64,000 nucleotides of DNA, taken from positions 62,001-126,000 of the forward strand of contig NZ_RPDH01000001.1 in the NCBI RefSeq assembly GCF_003813775.1, given 5' to 3'. Below the pieces are notes generated by a model. That model was not told where the DNA came from. It was given only the letters and a program-made list of their open reading frames with translations, and searched no databases. Shown here in pieces: positions 44,206-54,400 of this stretch (position 1 is its first letter; every line of letters starts with the position of its first letter). A program made the translations under genes and the position numbers. This DNA comes from Chitinophaga lutea. Lineage in GTDB: Bacteria; Bacteroidota; Bacteroidia; Chitinophagales; Chitinophagaceae.

Positions 44206-44601
44206 ATGTTTACACACACCAAAGCATTCACCAGCTTTTCGGCTGATGATATCGAAAAAGCAAAACAATTCTACGGGGAAACACTGGGGCTCCGGGCCAA
44301 ATCGCTCGACGAAATGGGCATGCCGCTGCTGGAACTGCAGCTGGAAGACGGCCACCGCATCATGATCTACCATAAACCGGATCACAAGCCGGCCACCTAT
44401 ACGGTGCTGAACTTCCCGGTAGACGATATCGACAAAACAGCCGATGAGCTCATCGGCAAAGGCGTACGTTTCCTCCAATACGAAGGCGAGCTGAAAACGG
44501 ATGAGAAAGGCATCTTCCGGGGCGGCGGCCCGCTCATCGCCTGGTTTGAAGATCCGGCAGGGAATATCCTTTCCATCCTGGAAGAAAAAGAACGGAAATA
44601 A
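44206..44601 (+). CDS. VOC-family (glyoxalase-fold) protein
   Basis: The start chosen (MFTHTKAFTSF) gives 131 residues; the frame is open further upstream but passes through the promoter box. Two beta-alpha-beta-beta-beta modules are visible: FSADDIEKAKQFYGETLGL at the start and FPVDDIDKTADELIGKGVRF later, ending in AWFEDPAGNILSILEE. Members bind metal and act as glyoxalases, dioxygenases or antibiotic-binding proteins. It looks like the common single-domain, glyoxalase/bleomycin-resistance type with unknown substrate. It converges with the SMR exporter gene. Confidence 0.85.
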   Translation: MFTHTKAFTSFSADDIEKAKQFYGETLGLRAKSLDEMGMPLLELQLEDGHRIMIYHKPDHKPATYTVLNFPVDDIDKTADELIGKGVRFLQYEGELKTDEKGIFRGGGPLIAWFEDPAGNILSILEEKERK

Positions 44602-44620
44602 TGACCCCAAAACGGGGCAC

Positions 44621-44649
44621 GTCCGCAACAGCCAGCAGCCGTTGCGGAC
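44621..44649. repeat. Hairpin between convergent genes
   Basis: GTCCGCAAC and GTTGCGGAC form a perfect 9-bp stem with an 11-base loop between the VOC and SMR genes. There is no T-run on either side, so a terminator role is possible but not clear. Confidence 0.4.
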
Positions 44650-44675
44650 GCGCGCATCCATCCGTTCTGAAAAAT

Positions 44676-45005
44676 TTAGTGGGAAGCCACCACCTTCAGC
44701 CCTACAATGGATCCGATAAGGGTGGTAATGAAGAATAAACGCCAGAAAGTCGCGGGCTCCTTGAACACCAGGATGCCCATCAGCACGGTACCCACTGCGC
44801 CGATACCGGTCCACACGGCATAGGCGGTGCCGATGGGCAGCGTCTGCTGCGCCTTGTACAGCAGCAGCATACTCACGGTGATGCAGATAAAAAAGCCCGC
44901 ACCCCAAAGGATGGTTTCATTACCCGTGGTTGCTTTCATTTTACCGAGGCAGGTGGCGAACGCTACTTCGAACAGCCCTGCAATAATCAAAATAATCCAG
45001 TTCAT
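44676..45005 (-). CDS. sugE: SMR-family small multidrug/guanidinium exporter (SugE/Gdx type)
   Basis: This 109-residue protein has four membrane helices and the Glu of the first helix (IAGLFEVAFATCLG) that is essential in this family. The segment LPIGTAYAVWTGIGAVGT is nearly the same as in E. coli SugE/Gdx, which exports guanidinium and some quaternary ammonium compounds by proton exchange. It lies 71 bp after a Crp-like regulator on the same strand, so the regulator may control it. The 71-bp gap is too short for a guanidine riboswitch of the long class, and no such motif was seen. Confidence 0.88.
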   Translation of the reverse strand: MNWIILIIAGLFEVAFATCLGKMKATTGNETILWGAGFFICITVSMLLLYKAQQTLPIGTAYAVWTGIGAVGTVLMGILVFKEPATFWRLFFITTLIGSIVGLKVVASH

Positions 45006-45076
45006 TGTTCGTGCTTTTAATTGCCCTGCAAAGGTCTGCCTTCACGGCCGGTAAATATTTTACAAATGATAAAAAG

Positions 45077-45643
45077 TTATTTCAGGTCGGCCCGGATGCG
45101 GCTGAGGGTAACCTGTGTAATGCCGAGGTAAGAGGCGATATACCCGAGCTGCACGCGCTGCAACAGTTCAGGCGTTTCTTCGAGCAACGATTTGTAACGC
45201 TCCGTGGCGGTTTTGGACTGGCGGCCGATGAAACGCTCTTCGGTCTGGATAAGTTCCTTCTCCGTCAGCTTACGCCCCCAGTTGGCAAATTGTATATCGG
45301 TCTGGAAAAGATGTTCGAGCTCGGCGATGGGCACTTTGTACAACAGGGCGTCTTCGAGCAGCTCGATGGTCTCGTAACCGGCCGTTTTATTGATGTAGCC
45401 GTTGAACGACATGAGGAGATCGCCTTCCATCCCGAACCAGAACGTGAGATCGCTGAGCCCGCTGCTGCAATACGCACGGGCAATGCCTTTTTCAATAAAA
45501 TACAGGTCGCCGCAGGTTTTGCCTTCCCTGAAGAGCAGGTGCCCTTTTTTCAGCTCAACAGCCTCGAGCAGGCCGGAAAGGTGCTGCAGCCGGTCGTCCG
45601 ACAGCGGGTAAACAGATTTGATTCTCGCAAGGGTATGATGCAT
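45077..45643 (-). CDS. Crp/Fnr-family transcriptional regulator
   Basis: This 188-residue protein has an N-terminal cyclic-nucleotide-binding-like beta-barrel (AVELKKGHLLFREGKTCGDL, FIEKGIARAYCSS) and a C-terminal helix-turn-helix (VQLGYIASYLGITQVTLSRI). The PRSSxA-type ligand loop of true Crp is not evident, so it may sense something other than cAMP. Regulators of this type are very common in Bacteroidota. A TAnnTTTG box lies 27 bp before the start, and the SMR exporter gene follows. Confidence 0.9.
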   Translation of the reverse strand: MHHTLARIKSVYPLSDDRLQHLSGLLEAVELKKGHLLFREGKTCGDLYFIEKGIARAYCSSGLSDLTFWFGMEGDLLMSFNGYINKTAGYETIELLEDALLYKVPIAELEHLFQTDIQFANWGRKLTEKELIQTEERFIGRQSKTATERYKSLLEETPELLQRVQLGYIASYLGITQVTLSRIRADLK

Positions 45644-45669
45644 CCGGAGTGTGTTAATGATAGCCCCTG

Positions 45670-45677
45670 CAAAATTA
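45670..45677 (-). promoter_or_regulatory. -7 promoter box (TAATTTTG) of the Crp-like regulator gene
   Basis: This is a full TAnnTTTG match on the minus strand, 26 bp before the start codon, between the signal peptidase and the regulator. Confidence 0.5.
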
Positions 45678-45746
45678 TATAAAAATGATCGCGCTTTTTC
45701 TACCGGGGGATAAGCCTCTCTTTACTGTAAAACAGGTTTGAGCGCC

Positions 45747-46919
45747 TTAGTGAATCCCCCGCATCAGCCGGTTCCAGCGGATACCGCCCTCCCCGTGGCT
45801 GAACCAGGTTATCCAGGCTTTGCCCACCACATGGTCTTCCGGCACAAATCCCCAGTACCGCGAGTCAATGGAATTATGACGGTTATCACCCATCATCCAG
45901 TAATAATCCATCTTGAAGGTATAATGGTCCGCGGGTTGTCCGTTGACGTAATACCGGCCGTTTTTCTCCTCCAGCCGGTTGTTTTCGTATACACGTATGA
46001 TACGGTCGTACATCGCGATATTCTCCCGATGCAGCGCCACGGTCTGCCCCTTTTCAGGCACCACCAGCGGGCCGTAATTGTCCACCGTCCAGCGGTAATG
46101 CGCGGTGTCGTGCGGGAACACTTCCGGGTCTGCGAATCCCTTGCTGACATCGGGCACGGTGCTTTCAATAATGGGGAAAGCGGATAACGCGGCGGCCTGC
46201 TGCGGGGTGAGGGTATAGAGATACAATCCCTCGCGCGGACCGGTCTGCGGGGGATCGGTAACGCCCATTTCCTCCAGCCGCGCAGGGTTCAGCCGGTCGC
46301 CGGTGGTCTGCACCCAATAACCGGTTTTACCGTCGGGCGGGATGGCGGCAACGGCGCCGTTCACATATGCCACACCGTCTTTTATTTCGATTTTATCCCC
46401 GGCCACAGCCAGGCAGCGTTTGATGATGTTCTCCCTTTTATCCACGGGGCGGGCCAGGATATGATACCGCTTCCACACCTCCTCGCGGCCGAAACGCCGC
46501 ACCAGGTCGTAGTAGTTACTGTTCTCCTCGATCTCCAGCGCCACCGTATCGCCCTCGGGCAGGTTGAACACCACGATGTCGTTACGGCGTATTTCCGTGA
46601 ACCCGGGCAGGCGCCTGTAAGGCCATTGCACGGCCGTGCTGTACGATGGGCTGTACCGGGTGAGCGGCATCCTGTTATGCACGAACGGCATGGCCAGCGG
46701 CGTGTTGGGCAGCCTCGGCCCGTAATCCACCTTGGTCACGAACAGGTAATCGTTCACCAGCAGCGTTTTTTCCATGGAACCGCTGGGGATGCAATACGCC
46801 TCGAAAATGAATAGGCGGATGATGGTGGCGGCGATAATGGCGAAAACGCCGGCATCGAGCCACTCGCGCAGGGCCGATTTCTTCTTTCCCGGCTGGGGTT
46901 TGCTCCTGAAGAATCGCAT
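45747..46919 (-). CDS. lepB: Signal peptidase I
   Basis: This 390-residue membrane protein cleaves signal peptides from exported proteins. It has one N-terminal membrane segment ([20 protein letters not shown]) and the catalytic pair of the S26 family: Ser48 in [11 protein letters not shown] and Lys167 in [14 protein letters not shown]. The C-terminal box [19 protein letters not shown] is also clear. It is longer than E. coli LepB because of an insertion of about 90 residues between the lysine box and the GDN box, which is common in Bacteroidota. It is divergent from an SF1 helicase gene. Confidence 0.95.
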   Translation of the reverse strand: MRFFRSKPQPGKKKSALREWLDAGVFAIIAATIIRLFIFEAYCIPSGSMEKTLLVNDYLFVTKVDYGPRLPNTPLAMPFVHNRMPLTRYSPSYSTAVQWPYRRLPGFTEIRRNDIVVFNLPEGDTVALEIEENSNYYDLVRRFGREEVWKRYHILARPVDKRENIIKRCLAVAGDKIEIKDGVAYVNGAVAAIPPDGKTGYWVQTTGDRLNPARLEEMGVTDPPQTGPREGLYLYTLTPQQAAALSAFPIIESTVPDVSKGFADPEVFPHDTAHYRWTVDNYGPLVVPEKGQTVALHRENIAMYDRIIRVYENNRLEEKNGRYYVNGQPADHYTFKMDYYWMMGDNRHNSIDSRYWGFVPEDHVVGKAWITWFSHGEGGIRWNRLMRGIH

Positions 46920-46986
46920 GGGATTATTTTTACTTTTAATTTACCCAATCTAATGTTAAAATAAACCTAAATCAGCCCCGCGCACG

Positions 46987-46994
46987 TACCTTTG
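46987..46994 (+). promoter_or_regulatory. -7 promoter box (TACCTTTG) four bases before the helicase ATG
   Basis: This is a full TAnnTTTG match. Only CGGG separates it from the ATG at 46999, so transcription would begin at or within about two bases of the start codon and give a leaderless mRNA. The DEAD-box gene has the same layout. Confidence 0.55.
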
Positions 46995-46998
46995 CGGG

Positions 46999-48903
46999 AT
47001 GAATTATTTTTCAGCACTCCTTGATTTACTGAAGACAGAGCGGGAAGAAGACCGGAAATCGTATCAGCAGCTGGTTACCACCAGCTCGGTGGGCGACCGG
47101 CGGGCGGCAGGCCTCAGCTGGTACCCGGTAGCGATCAGGGATACTGAAATGGGGCGCGGCGACTATCTCACCGTGGAACTGGAACGCACCACCCACCACG
47201 ACGTGCCCCATCAGCTGCGTTTCGGTGTGTCCGCCATGCTGTTCTCCAATCACGATCCGGAAACGGATACGGTGGAAGGGGTCGTAACCTGGCAAAGCGG
47301 CAACCGCCTCAAACTCACCCTCAAAACGGACGAACTGCCGGAATGGAGCCGCAACGGCAAACTGGGCATCGACCTGCTGTTCGACGACAACAGTTACGAC
47401 GAAATGCAGAACGCCCTCAAACAGGCGGCTGCCATCTACGATAAAAAAGAAGGGCACCTGGCCCGCATCCTCACCGGCGAAAAAACACCCACGTTCAACG
47501 AAACGCTGGCGCCCGCCGCTTTTCCCAATCTCAACGGGTCGCAGCAGGCAGCCGTGAACCGCATCCTGGCTGCCAACGAACTGGCCATTGTGCACGGCCC
47601 TCCGGGCACGGGCAAAACCACCACGCTGGTGCAGGCCATCAAAGCCATCATCCGGCAGGAAAAACAGCAGGTGCTGGTAGTGGCGCCAAGCAACGCGGCG
47701 GTGGATCTGCTCAGCGAAAAACTCTCGGACGAAGGCCTCAACGTATTACGGGTAGGCAACCCGGCCAGGGTGTCTGACCGGCTGATGTCGCTCACCCTCG
47801 ACGCGAAAATGAGCACCCACCCGGGCACCAAAGAAATCAAACGTCTCAAGAAACAGGCCGCCGAGTTCCGCGACATGGCGCACAAATACAAACGCAACTT
47901 CGGGAAGGCGGAACGCGACCAGCGGAAAGCGCTCTTCGACGAAGCGCGCAACATCATGAAATCCGTCGAAAACACGGAACAATACATCATCGACGACCTC
48001 GTCGCCAAAGCGCAGGTGATCACCGCCACGCTGGTGGGCACCAATCATTACACGGTGCGCAACCTGCGGTATAAAACCCTGGTGATCGACGAAGCGGGCC
48101 AGGCCCTCGAACCGGCCTGCTGGATACCGCTGCTGAAAGCGGAGAAGGTTGTGCTGGCCGGCGACCATTGCCAGCTCTCGCCCACCATCAAATCCGCCGA
48201 AGCGGCCCGCAACGGCCTCGCCAATACCCTGCTGGAAAAAACGGCGGCCCTGCACCCGCAGTCCGTTGTTTTGCTGGAGGAACAGTACCGCATGCACGAA
48301 ATGATCATGGGTTATTCTTCCTCCGTATTTTACCAGAGCCGGCTCACGGCGCACGCATCGGTGGCCGGCCACCTGCTCCACCCGGAAGATACGCCCCTGG
48401 CATTCGTGGATACGGCCGGCTGCGGGTTCGATGAAACTACGGAAGGCACCAGCACCACCAACCCGGAAGAAGCGGCGTTCCTCTTCAAACACCTCACACA
48501 GCTGGTGAGCGAACTGGCGCCGCACTACACCGCAGACCGCTTTCCGGATATCGGCATCATCTCGCCCTACCGCCAGCAGATCGCGCTGCTGAAGGAACAG
48601 CTCAGCCATAGCCCGGCCCTCCAGCCGTACCTGCACAAAATTTCGGTCAATACGATCGACAGCTTCCAGGGGCAGGAACGCGACGTGGTGTACATCAGCA
48701 TGACGCGCAGCAACCCGGATAACAAAATCGGCTTCCTGGCAGACATACGCCGCATGAACGTGGCCATGACCCGCGCCCGTAAAAAGCTCGTGGTGATCGG
48801 GGACAGCGCCACCCTGTCGCAATTGCCCTTCTACGCCAACTTTATAGCCTATGCCGAGCAGCGGGAGGCATACCGCAGCGCATGGGAATACGCCGACAAC
48901 TAA
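46999..48903 (+). CDS. SF1 DNA/RNA helicase (SMUBP2/Upf1-like)
   Basis: The 634 residues show all main superfamily 1 motifs: Walker A HGPPGTGKTTTLVQAI with Lys206, motif II VIDEAGQALEPACWIPLL, motif III VLAGDHCQLSPTI, EQYRMHEMIMG, and SFQGQERDVVYISM with RRMNVAMTRARKKLVVIGD at the end. The N-terminal part with about 100 residues of beta structure resembles the OB-like domain of IGHMBP2/SMUBP2 proteins. A 5'-3' helicase on DNA or RNA is expected. A -7 box ends four bases before the ATG, so the mRNA is probably leaderless. Confidence 0.92.
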   Translation: MNYFSALLDLLKTEREEDRKSYQQLVTTSSVGDRRAAGLSWYPVAIRDTEMGRGDYLTVELERTTHHDVPHQLRFGVSAMLFSNHDPETDTVEGVVTWQSGNRLKLTLKTDELPEWSRNGKLGIDLLFDDNSYDEMQNALKQAAAIYDKKEGHLARILTGEKTPTFNETLAPAAFPNLNGSQQAAVNRILAANELAIVHGPPGTGKTTTLVQAIKAIIRQEKQQVLVVAPSNAAVDLLSEKLSDEGLNVLRVGNPARVSDRLMSLTLDAKMSTHPGTKEIKRLKKQAAEFRDMAHKYKRNFGKAERDQRKALFDEARNIMKSVENTEQYIIDDLVAKAQVITATLVGTNHYTVRNLRYKTLVIDEAGQALEPACWIPLLKAEKVVLAGDHCQLSPTIKSAEAARNGLANTLLEKTAALHPQSVVLLEEQYRMHEMIMGYSSSVFYQSRLTAHASVAGHLLHPEDTPLAFVDTAGCGFDETTEGTSTTNPEEAAFLFKHLTQLVSELAPHYTADRFPDIGIISPYRQQIALLKEQLSHSPALQPYLHKISVNTIDSFQGQERDVVYISMTRSNPDNKIGFLADIRRMNVAMTRARKKLVVIGDSATLSQLPFYANFIAYAEQREAYRSAWEYADN

Positions 48904-48972
48904 AAAATTTTAACAGCGTTTTATGGATTCGCGGGATTCCGGGCATCCTGCTCCTGAATCAAAGCGCGTCCC

Positions 48973-51471
48973 TTGAAATATTTATTACCCTTCCTCCTGC
49001 TGCCTTCCCTGGCGCACGGCCAATGGGAAAAACCTGTGGAACCGGTGCTGTCGGCCGATTACCTCGAGCTTATCCGCAAGCCCCGCGCCGCGCTTGAACC
49101 GGTCGCGGATTCGTCGATGCGTATCTTCCGCCTGGCTCGCCGCGGTTATTTCCATTCGAACGTGGGCAGCCTGAAAGTGCGCGGCAATGCGGTCAGCTTA
49201 GCGCCGGCCAACACCCTGAACGGATGGCTCACCGGCAGCCTGAATACGGCGCTGGAATTGCGGCAGGCCAACCGCGGGCCCTCCCTTCAAAATACATACG
49301 CCCAGGGCCGTGCCCTTACCTGGCGCGGCGCGGAAACGGGTGAAATGTTCAGCTTCGGCCCGGCCATGACGGCGCTGGAATTCGACGGTAGTATTTATCC
49401 CTTCGATGCGGGCGGCAAACTGGTACCGGCAGGCGCCGGCAACGGCCAGCCCGCCAAACCTTACGACAACGGTATTTTCAGAACTGCGTCCTATTTATCC
49501 CAATCCCTTTCCCTCAATGGCGGCATACGGTCTACCCGGCAGGGTCGCTGGGCATTTAACACCAAACTGGGCTACAGCCGCGAAAACACCTTCATCCGCC
49601 ACAACGAAAACAGCTCCCGGAATCTCTCTGCCTCCGTTACCAAAACCATCCCGCACTTTACGTTCACCGGCAGTTATCAGTACCTGCGCGATGAGTTATC
49701 CAACAGCAACCGCAACGGTTTCCTGAACCGCGCATATATGAACGCCCTGCTGACGCCGGCAAGCTTCGACAATAGCTACAAAAGCGGGGCCTATGGCAAC
49801 GGGGCAGACAATCCATTGAGCCTGCTCGGCAACAGCGGGAACGATTACCGGCAAACGCAGCGGAACGCGGGGCTGATGGTTAAATACGACTGGAACGATG
49901 TGGAAGTGATCGTGACGCAGGCGTATGAGAACATAGCGCAAAAAAGCGGGGAGACCTATCAGCCGGGGGCCGCATTTTTCCCCGCTGGCATAAACACCCA
50001 ACGGGATAAAACCGACCGCAGCTATTATCTGAAAGCGGAAGCCGACGCGCGGATCCCCAACTACTGGGACCACGGCAGCATGAGAGTGGAAGGGATATTC
50101 CTGTTCACGGACGACCGCTCTTCCACCGGTTACCAGCCACAACAACTGCGCTATCAATACCAGCGCAGCAATGGTCATTTGCAGCTCCGGTACAAGGTCA
50201 GTCGTCACCTGCAAAACACGCTGCTGGAAGCTACCGCAGGCAATGCGTTTTATTTCTCCAACACGGCCGTTCGTCCACAACAGTTCGCCCCGCTCGTGAA
50301 TGTGTACGCGTCGTTCCATTTCGGCGGATACAACCGTTATCAGCTGGAAGTGACCGGTTCCATGCAGGCGCTCAACAGCGAACTGCCGGTCGATAACTCC
50401 ATGGCCTACACGAACCTGCTGCAATACTCCACCGGCCATTTCATGCAATATTTTCCTTTACTGGAAACCGGTAGCTACGACCGGCTGCGGGCAGCCTACA
50501 ACCGCACCTATACCGGCAGAGCGGTATTCCGGTATAAGTATAAATTCGCGTTGAGCGCGGAATGGTTCCGGAAAGACGTGCGCGACGATGCATTCCCCAT
50601 CTATGATAACGGCCGCCTCCAACTGCAGAACATCGCCGGGCACCGGCGGCAGGGCGTTGAACTGCAGCTGAACCAGTATGCGCCTATCCAGAAAAAAACG
50701 TTGCGCACCAGCAATACGCTCTCCTTTCTGCGGTACCGCCATCGTGTAACACAGGTGGCTGACGGCTACAACGGCACACCCATTGCCGGTTTCTCCAATG
50801 TGCACAAAGCCGTGATCGCAGGTGAAACGCTGGGCGCCATCGTGGGCAACCGCTACCGGCGCGATGCGGCAAACAATGTGATCATCGGCGCAGACGGGTT
50901 TCCGCTGGTGGATGGAACACCATCCGTGATCGGCAATCCCCTCCCCGATTTTGTGATGAAGCTCAGCAACAGCCTCTTCTGGAAAGAATTCACGCTCGCC
51001 ACTGACCTGGAATGGAAAAAAGGCGGCCAGATATGGGACGGCACACAGGCGACGCTGGATTACTACGGGCGTTCGGCGGAAAGTGCGGCGCAACGCAACA
51101 CCTCCGGGCACGTTTTTAAAGGCGTGCTCGAAAACGGCCATCCCAACACCATCCCGGTCAGCTTTTACGATCCGGCCAACCCCCTGGACGAAAACCGCTG
51201 GGTGCGTTATGGGCTGAGCGGCGTGGCGGAAGACTACATCCGTGATGCGGGCAGCCTCCGTCTCAATATGGTAGAGTTGCGATATAGCTGGAATATCGGC
51301 AAAGTGCTGCGCCGCATCGACCTGGCGGCGTACGCCACGAATATCGTCCTCTGGACGGCCAGTGAAGGTACGGATCCCAACCAGCTGCTGCTCGACCATA
51401 CCAGCGGCCTCGATTTTTTCAACTTGCCATCCACACGCACCTATGGCATCAATGTTTCACTTCAATTCTGA
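48973..51471 (+). CDS. SusC-type outer-membrane barrel lacking its plug domain
   Basis: The start is a TTG that gives a good signal peptide (MKYLLPFLLLPSLAHG); no ATG fits. The 832 residues align with the barrel half of SusC-like receptors: TWRGAETGEMFSFGPAMTAL and LEFDGSIYPF are followed by barrel strands, including GFLNRAYMNALLTPASFD, and the end is TYGINVSLQF with the C-terminal Phe of outer-membrane proteins. What is missing is everything that usually comes before the barrel: no STN, no carboxypeptidase-like domain, no TonB box and no plug (no VVVGYG, no VLKDA, no IYG). The next gene begins 4 bp later and contains a SusC-type plug inside a macroglobulin. The barrel probably uses that plug in trans; this is an inference. 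Confidence 0.85.
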   Translation: MKYLLPFLLLPSLAHGQWEKPVEPVLSADYLELIRKPRAALEPVADSSMRIFRLARRGYFHSNVGSLKVRGNAVSLAPANTLNGWLTGSLNTALELRQANRGPSLQNTYAQGRALTWRGAETGEMFSFGPAMTALEFDGSIYPFDAGGKLVPAGAGNGQPAKPYDNGIFRTASYLSQSLSLNGGIRSTRQGRWAFNTKLGYSRENTFIRHNENSSRNLSASVTKTIPHFTFTGSYQYLRDELSNSNRNGFLNRAYMNALLTPASFDNSYKSGAYGNGADNPLSLLGNSGNDYRQTQRNAGLMVKYDWNDVEVIVTQAYENIAQKSGETYQPGAAFFPAGINTQRDKTDRSYYLKAEADARIPNYWDHGSMRVEGIFLFTDDRSSTGYQPQQLRYQYQRSNGHLQLRYKVSRHLQNTLLEATAGNAFYFSNTAVRPQQFAPLVNVYASFHFGGYNRYQLEVTGSMQALNSELPVDNSMAYTNLLQYSTGHFMQYFPLLETGSYDRLRAAYNRTYTGRAVFRYKYKFALSAEWFRKDVRDDAFPIYDNGRLQLQNIAGHRRQGVELQLNQYAPIQKKTLRTSNTLSFLRYRHRVTQVADGYNGTPIAGFSNVHKAVIAGETLGAIVGNRYRRDAANNVIIGADGFPLVDGTPSVIGNPLPDFVMKLSNSLFWKEFTLATDLEWKKGGQIWDGTQATLDYYGRSAESAAQRNTSGHVFKGVLENGHPNTIPVSFYDPANPLDENRWVRYGLSGVAEDYIRDAGSLRLNMVELRYSWNIGKVLRRIDLAAYATNIVLWTASEGTDPNQLLLDHTSGLDFFNLPSTRTYGINVSLQF

Positions 51472-51475
51472 TCTT

Positions 51476-54400
51476 ATGAAATACTGCGGCTTGCTGCTGC
51501 TCTGCATCGGCGCTTTTATCGGTCAAAGTTTCGGACAGGTGCTGGATTATGCGTCCAACAAGGAAAAAATATACCTGCACACGAGCCATGTATTCCTGAA
51601 ACCGGGGGATGATGTGTTCTTCAAGTTATACCTCGTCAGCGCGCGCGATAACACACCGTCCTCCGTGAGCACCATCGCTTATGTGGACGTGATCGGCCCT
51701 TCAGGCAACGTAGTGCAGCAATGCACTTATCCCGTGCAAAACGGGTATGCCGAAGGCTCTTATTCCTTTTCGCCCCAGGCGGCAGGCGGCGTGTACAAAC
51801 TGCGGGCGTACACCTCGTGGATGAAAAACGAAAAAGACAGCACCTTCTTCGTAAAAGAACTGACGCTACAGCGCGTGATCTCACCCCGGATACTGATGAA
51901 GCTCGATTTTCCGCAGAAAGGTTATGGGCCCGGCGCGGACGTCAGCGCCGATTTTTCCGCCCGCGATCTGTCAGACAAACCGATCCGGCACCATACCGTC
52001 AAATACACGATATCCATCGCAGGGCGCGAACTGCACTCAGGGAATCTGCAAACGGATGCAGCGGGCAAAACAAAAATACAGTTCCGTTTGCCGGCCGATT
52101 TATCCGTCACCGACGGCCTGCTGAACATTACCATACAATACGCTTCCTATACCGAAGCCATCTCCCGCAGCATTCCCATCACCCTCAACAAAGTGGGCCT
52201 CGGGCTGATGCCTGAAGGCGGCGCCCTGGTGGCAGGCCTGCCGGCCAACGTGGCTTTCAGGGCCCTGAACGAGTTCGGCAAACCGGTGGATATCAAAGGT
52301 GAACTGCGCGATGGTCACGGCAACGTGGTGACCACGCTGGAGAGTTTTCACGGCGGGATGGGAAAGTTTGCCTTCACCCCACAGGCAGGCAACCGGTACG
52401 AAGTGGTGCTCAACAGCCCGGCGGGTATCACACAACGGTACGAACTGCCCAAGGCAGCACCGAAAGGCCTGTCTCTCCAAATGTCGATGGCCGGCAACGA
52501 ACTGCGGATGGAAATCCACTCCACACAGAATGCCGATATCAATATCACCGGCTCCACCAAAGAGCAATTATACTTCACCAAAAAGATGCGCCTCCGGAAA
52601 GGCACACAGTCCATCACCATCGATCCGCAGCTCTTCCCCGCCGGCATCGCCCGGTTTACGGTATCGCAGGCCAACGGGCTGCCGCTGGCGGAAAGGGTGA
52701 TATTCCTCAACAGCCGCCAGATGCTGTATGTGTCGCTGACGCCGGACAAAAACACGTACACGCCCCGGGAAAAGGTAACAATGACGCTGAAAACCACAGA
52801 CGATAAAGGGAACCCCGTTCCGGCCAACCTGTCGCTGACCGTGATGGACGACAAACTCTGGACGTTTGCAGACGATAAACAGGACCATATTATTTCCTGG
52901 TTGATGATGAGCTCCGAACTGCGGGGAAAGATCGACGAGCCCCAGTTTTATTTCAAAAAAGACGAACAGAAAGCCACTGCGGCGTTAGACCTTGTGATGC
53001 TCACGCACGGCTACCGTTATTTCGATTACCTCCCGCAGATCGAGCGGGAAAACAAACTGAAATTTTTCCCTGATGTGCAGAACGTACTGACGGGAAGTGT
53101 GGTGAATGACAAAGACCAGCCCGTCAGCGCCACGGTATGGCTGGTGGAATCGCGGACCAGCAAGGTGATGCAGCTGGTCACCGGGCCCGACGGCACCTTT
53201 TATTACCCCAACCTGTTACCCGGCCAATATTATTACATCGTGGCCCAGTCATTGAAAAAGAAAGAAAGGATCAAAATCACCATCAGCGGCAACGGCATCG
53301 GTGGCGACCAGGGTAACCGCGACCGGTACACAGTGATGCGCTTCGGTCAGGCGGATTTTTTTGCCGCGCAGCCCGTAAAAGAAGAAGTGGTGGCGCCCTT
53401 TGCGGCAAACGATGTGAAAGCACTGCAGGATGTAGTGGTGGTCGGTTTCGGCACACAGAAAAAAACAGCCCTGACCGGTTCGGTAACCACCATCGCACCA
53501 CAGGAATACAATTTCTCTTCTGTCAGGAATATGCTGGCTGGCCGTGTGCCGGGCATTGCTGTAGCGCAGACGGCCAATCCCGCGCAGGGAGGCCAGTTGA
53601 ACATACGTGGCACCAATACCCTGGTCAATAACGAGGGGCCGCTTTTTGTGGTGGACGGCATCCCCATGAAAAAACTCGACCTCGGGAACCTCAACCCGAA
53701 CGACATCCAATCACTCCACATTCTGAAAGATGCCGCAGCCACCTCCATTTATGGCAGTATGGCGAACCGTGGCGTCATTATCATTGAAACCAAAAAGAAC
53801 AGCCAGGCGAGGATAAAATGGAAACACACGCCCACCCTCTATTACGGCTTTCACCCGCTGCAGATGAACCAACCCACATTCACGCCCGTTCGCCGCTTCC
53901 AGGCGATCCAGTACGAAACGGCCTATTACGTGGCGGAACGGACGGATTTCAGGGAAACCATCTACTGGAACCCCACCGTGCAAACCGGTAAAAACGGGGA
54001 AGCGAGCGTATCGTTCTACAATTCGGACGCCACCACCACCTTCCGCGCCATCGCGGAAGGCATCGGGTTCAACGGGAAAGTGGGCCGGGAAGAAAGCACC
54101 TATGCCGTGCAGAACATGCTGGGCGTAGACGCAAAGATCCCTCCTTATCTCACGGTAGGCGACAACGCGCTCATCCCGCTCCATATCAAAAACAATTACA
54201 CGCAAGCCCTGGAAGCGGTCATCAAGGTATCGTTCGTGGAAAGCGTCAAAGCAGGTATTTTCAACAGCACCATCCAGCTGCCCGCCGGTGGTTCCCGCGT
54301 GGTATACGTGCCCGTGACCGCCACCTCGCCGGTAGATGGCAACCTGCGCTTTACCGTTACCACCAAGGTACATGCGGAAACCGTGTCGCTGCCGGTCAGC

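Noticed and set aside
45006..45076. Guanidine riboswitch upstream of the SugE-type exporter
   Set aside because: Only 71 bp separate the regulator and exporter genes and no conserved motif of known guanidine classes was seen.
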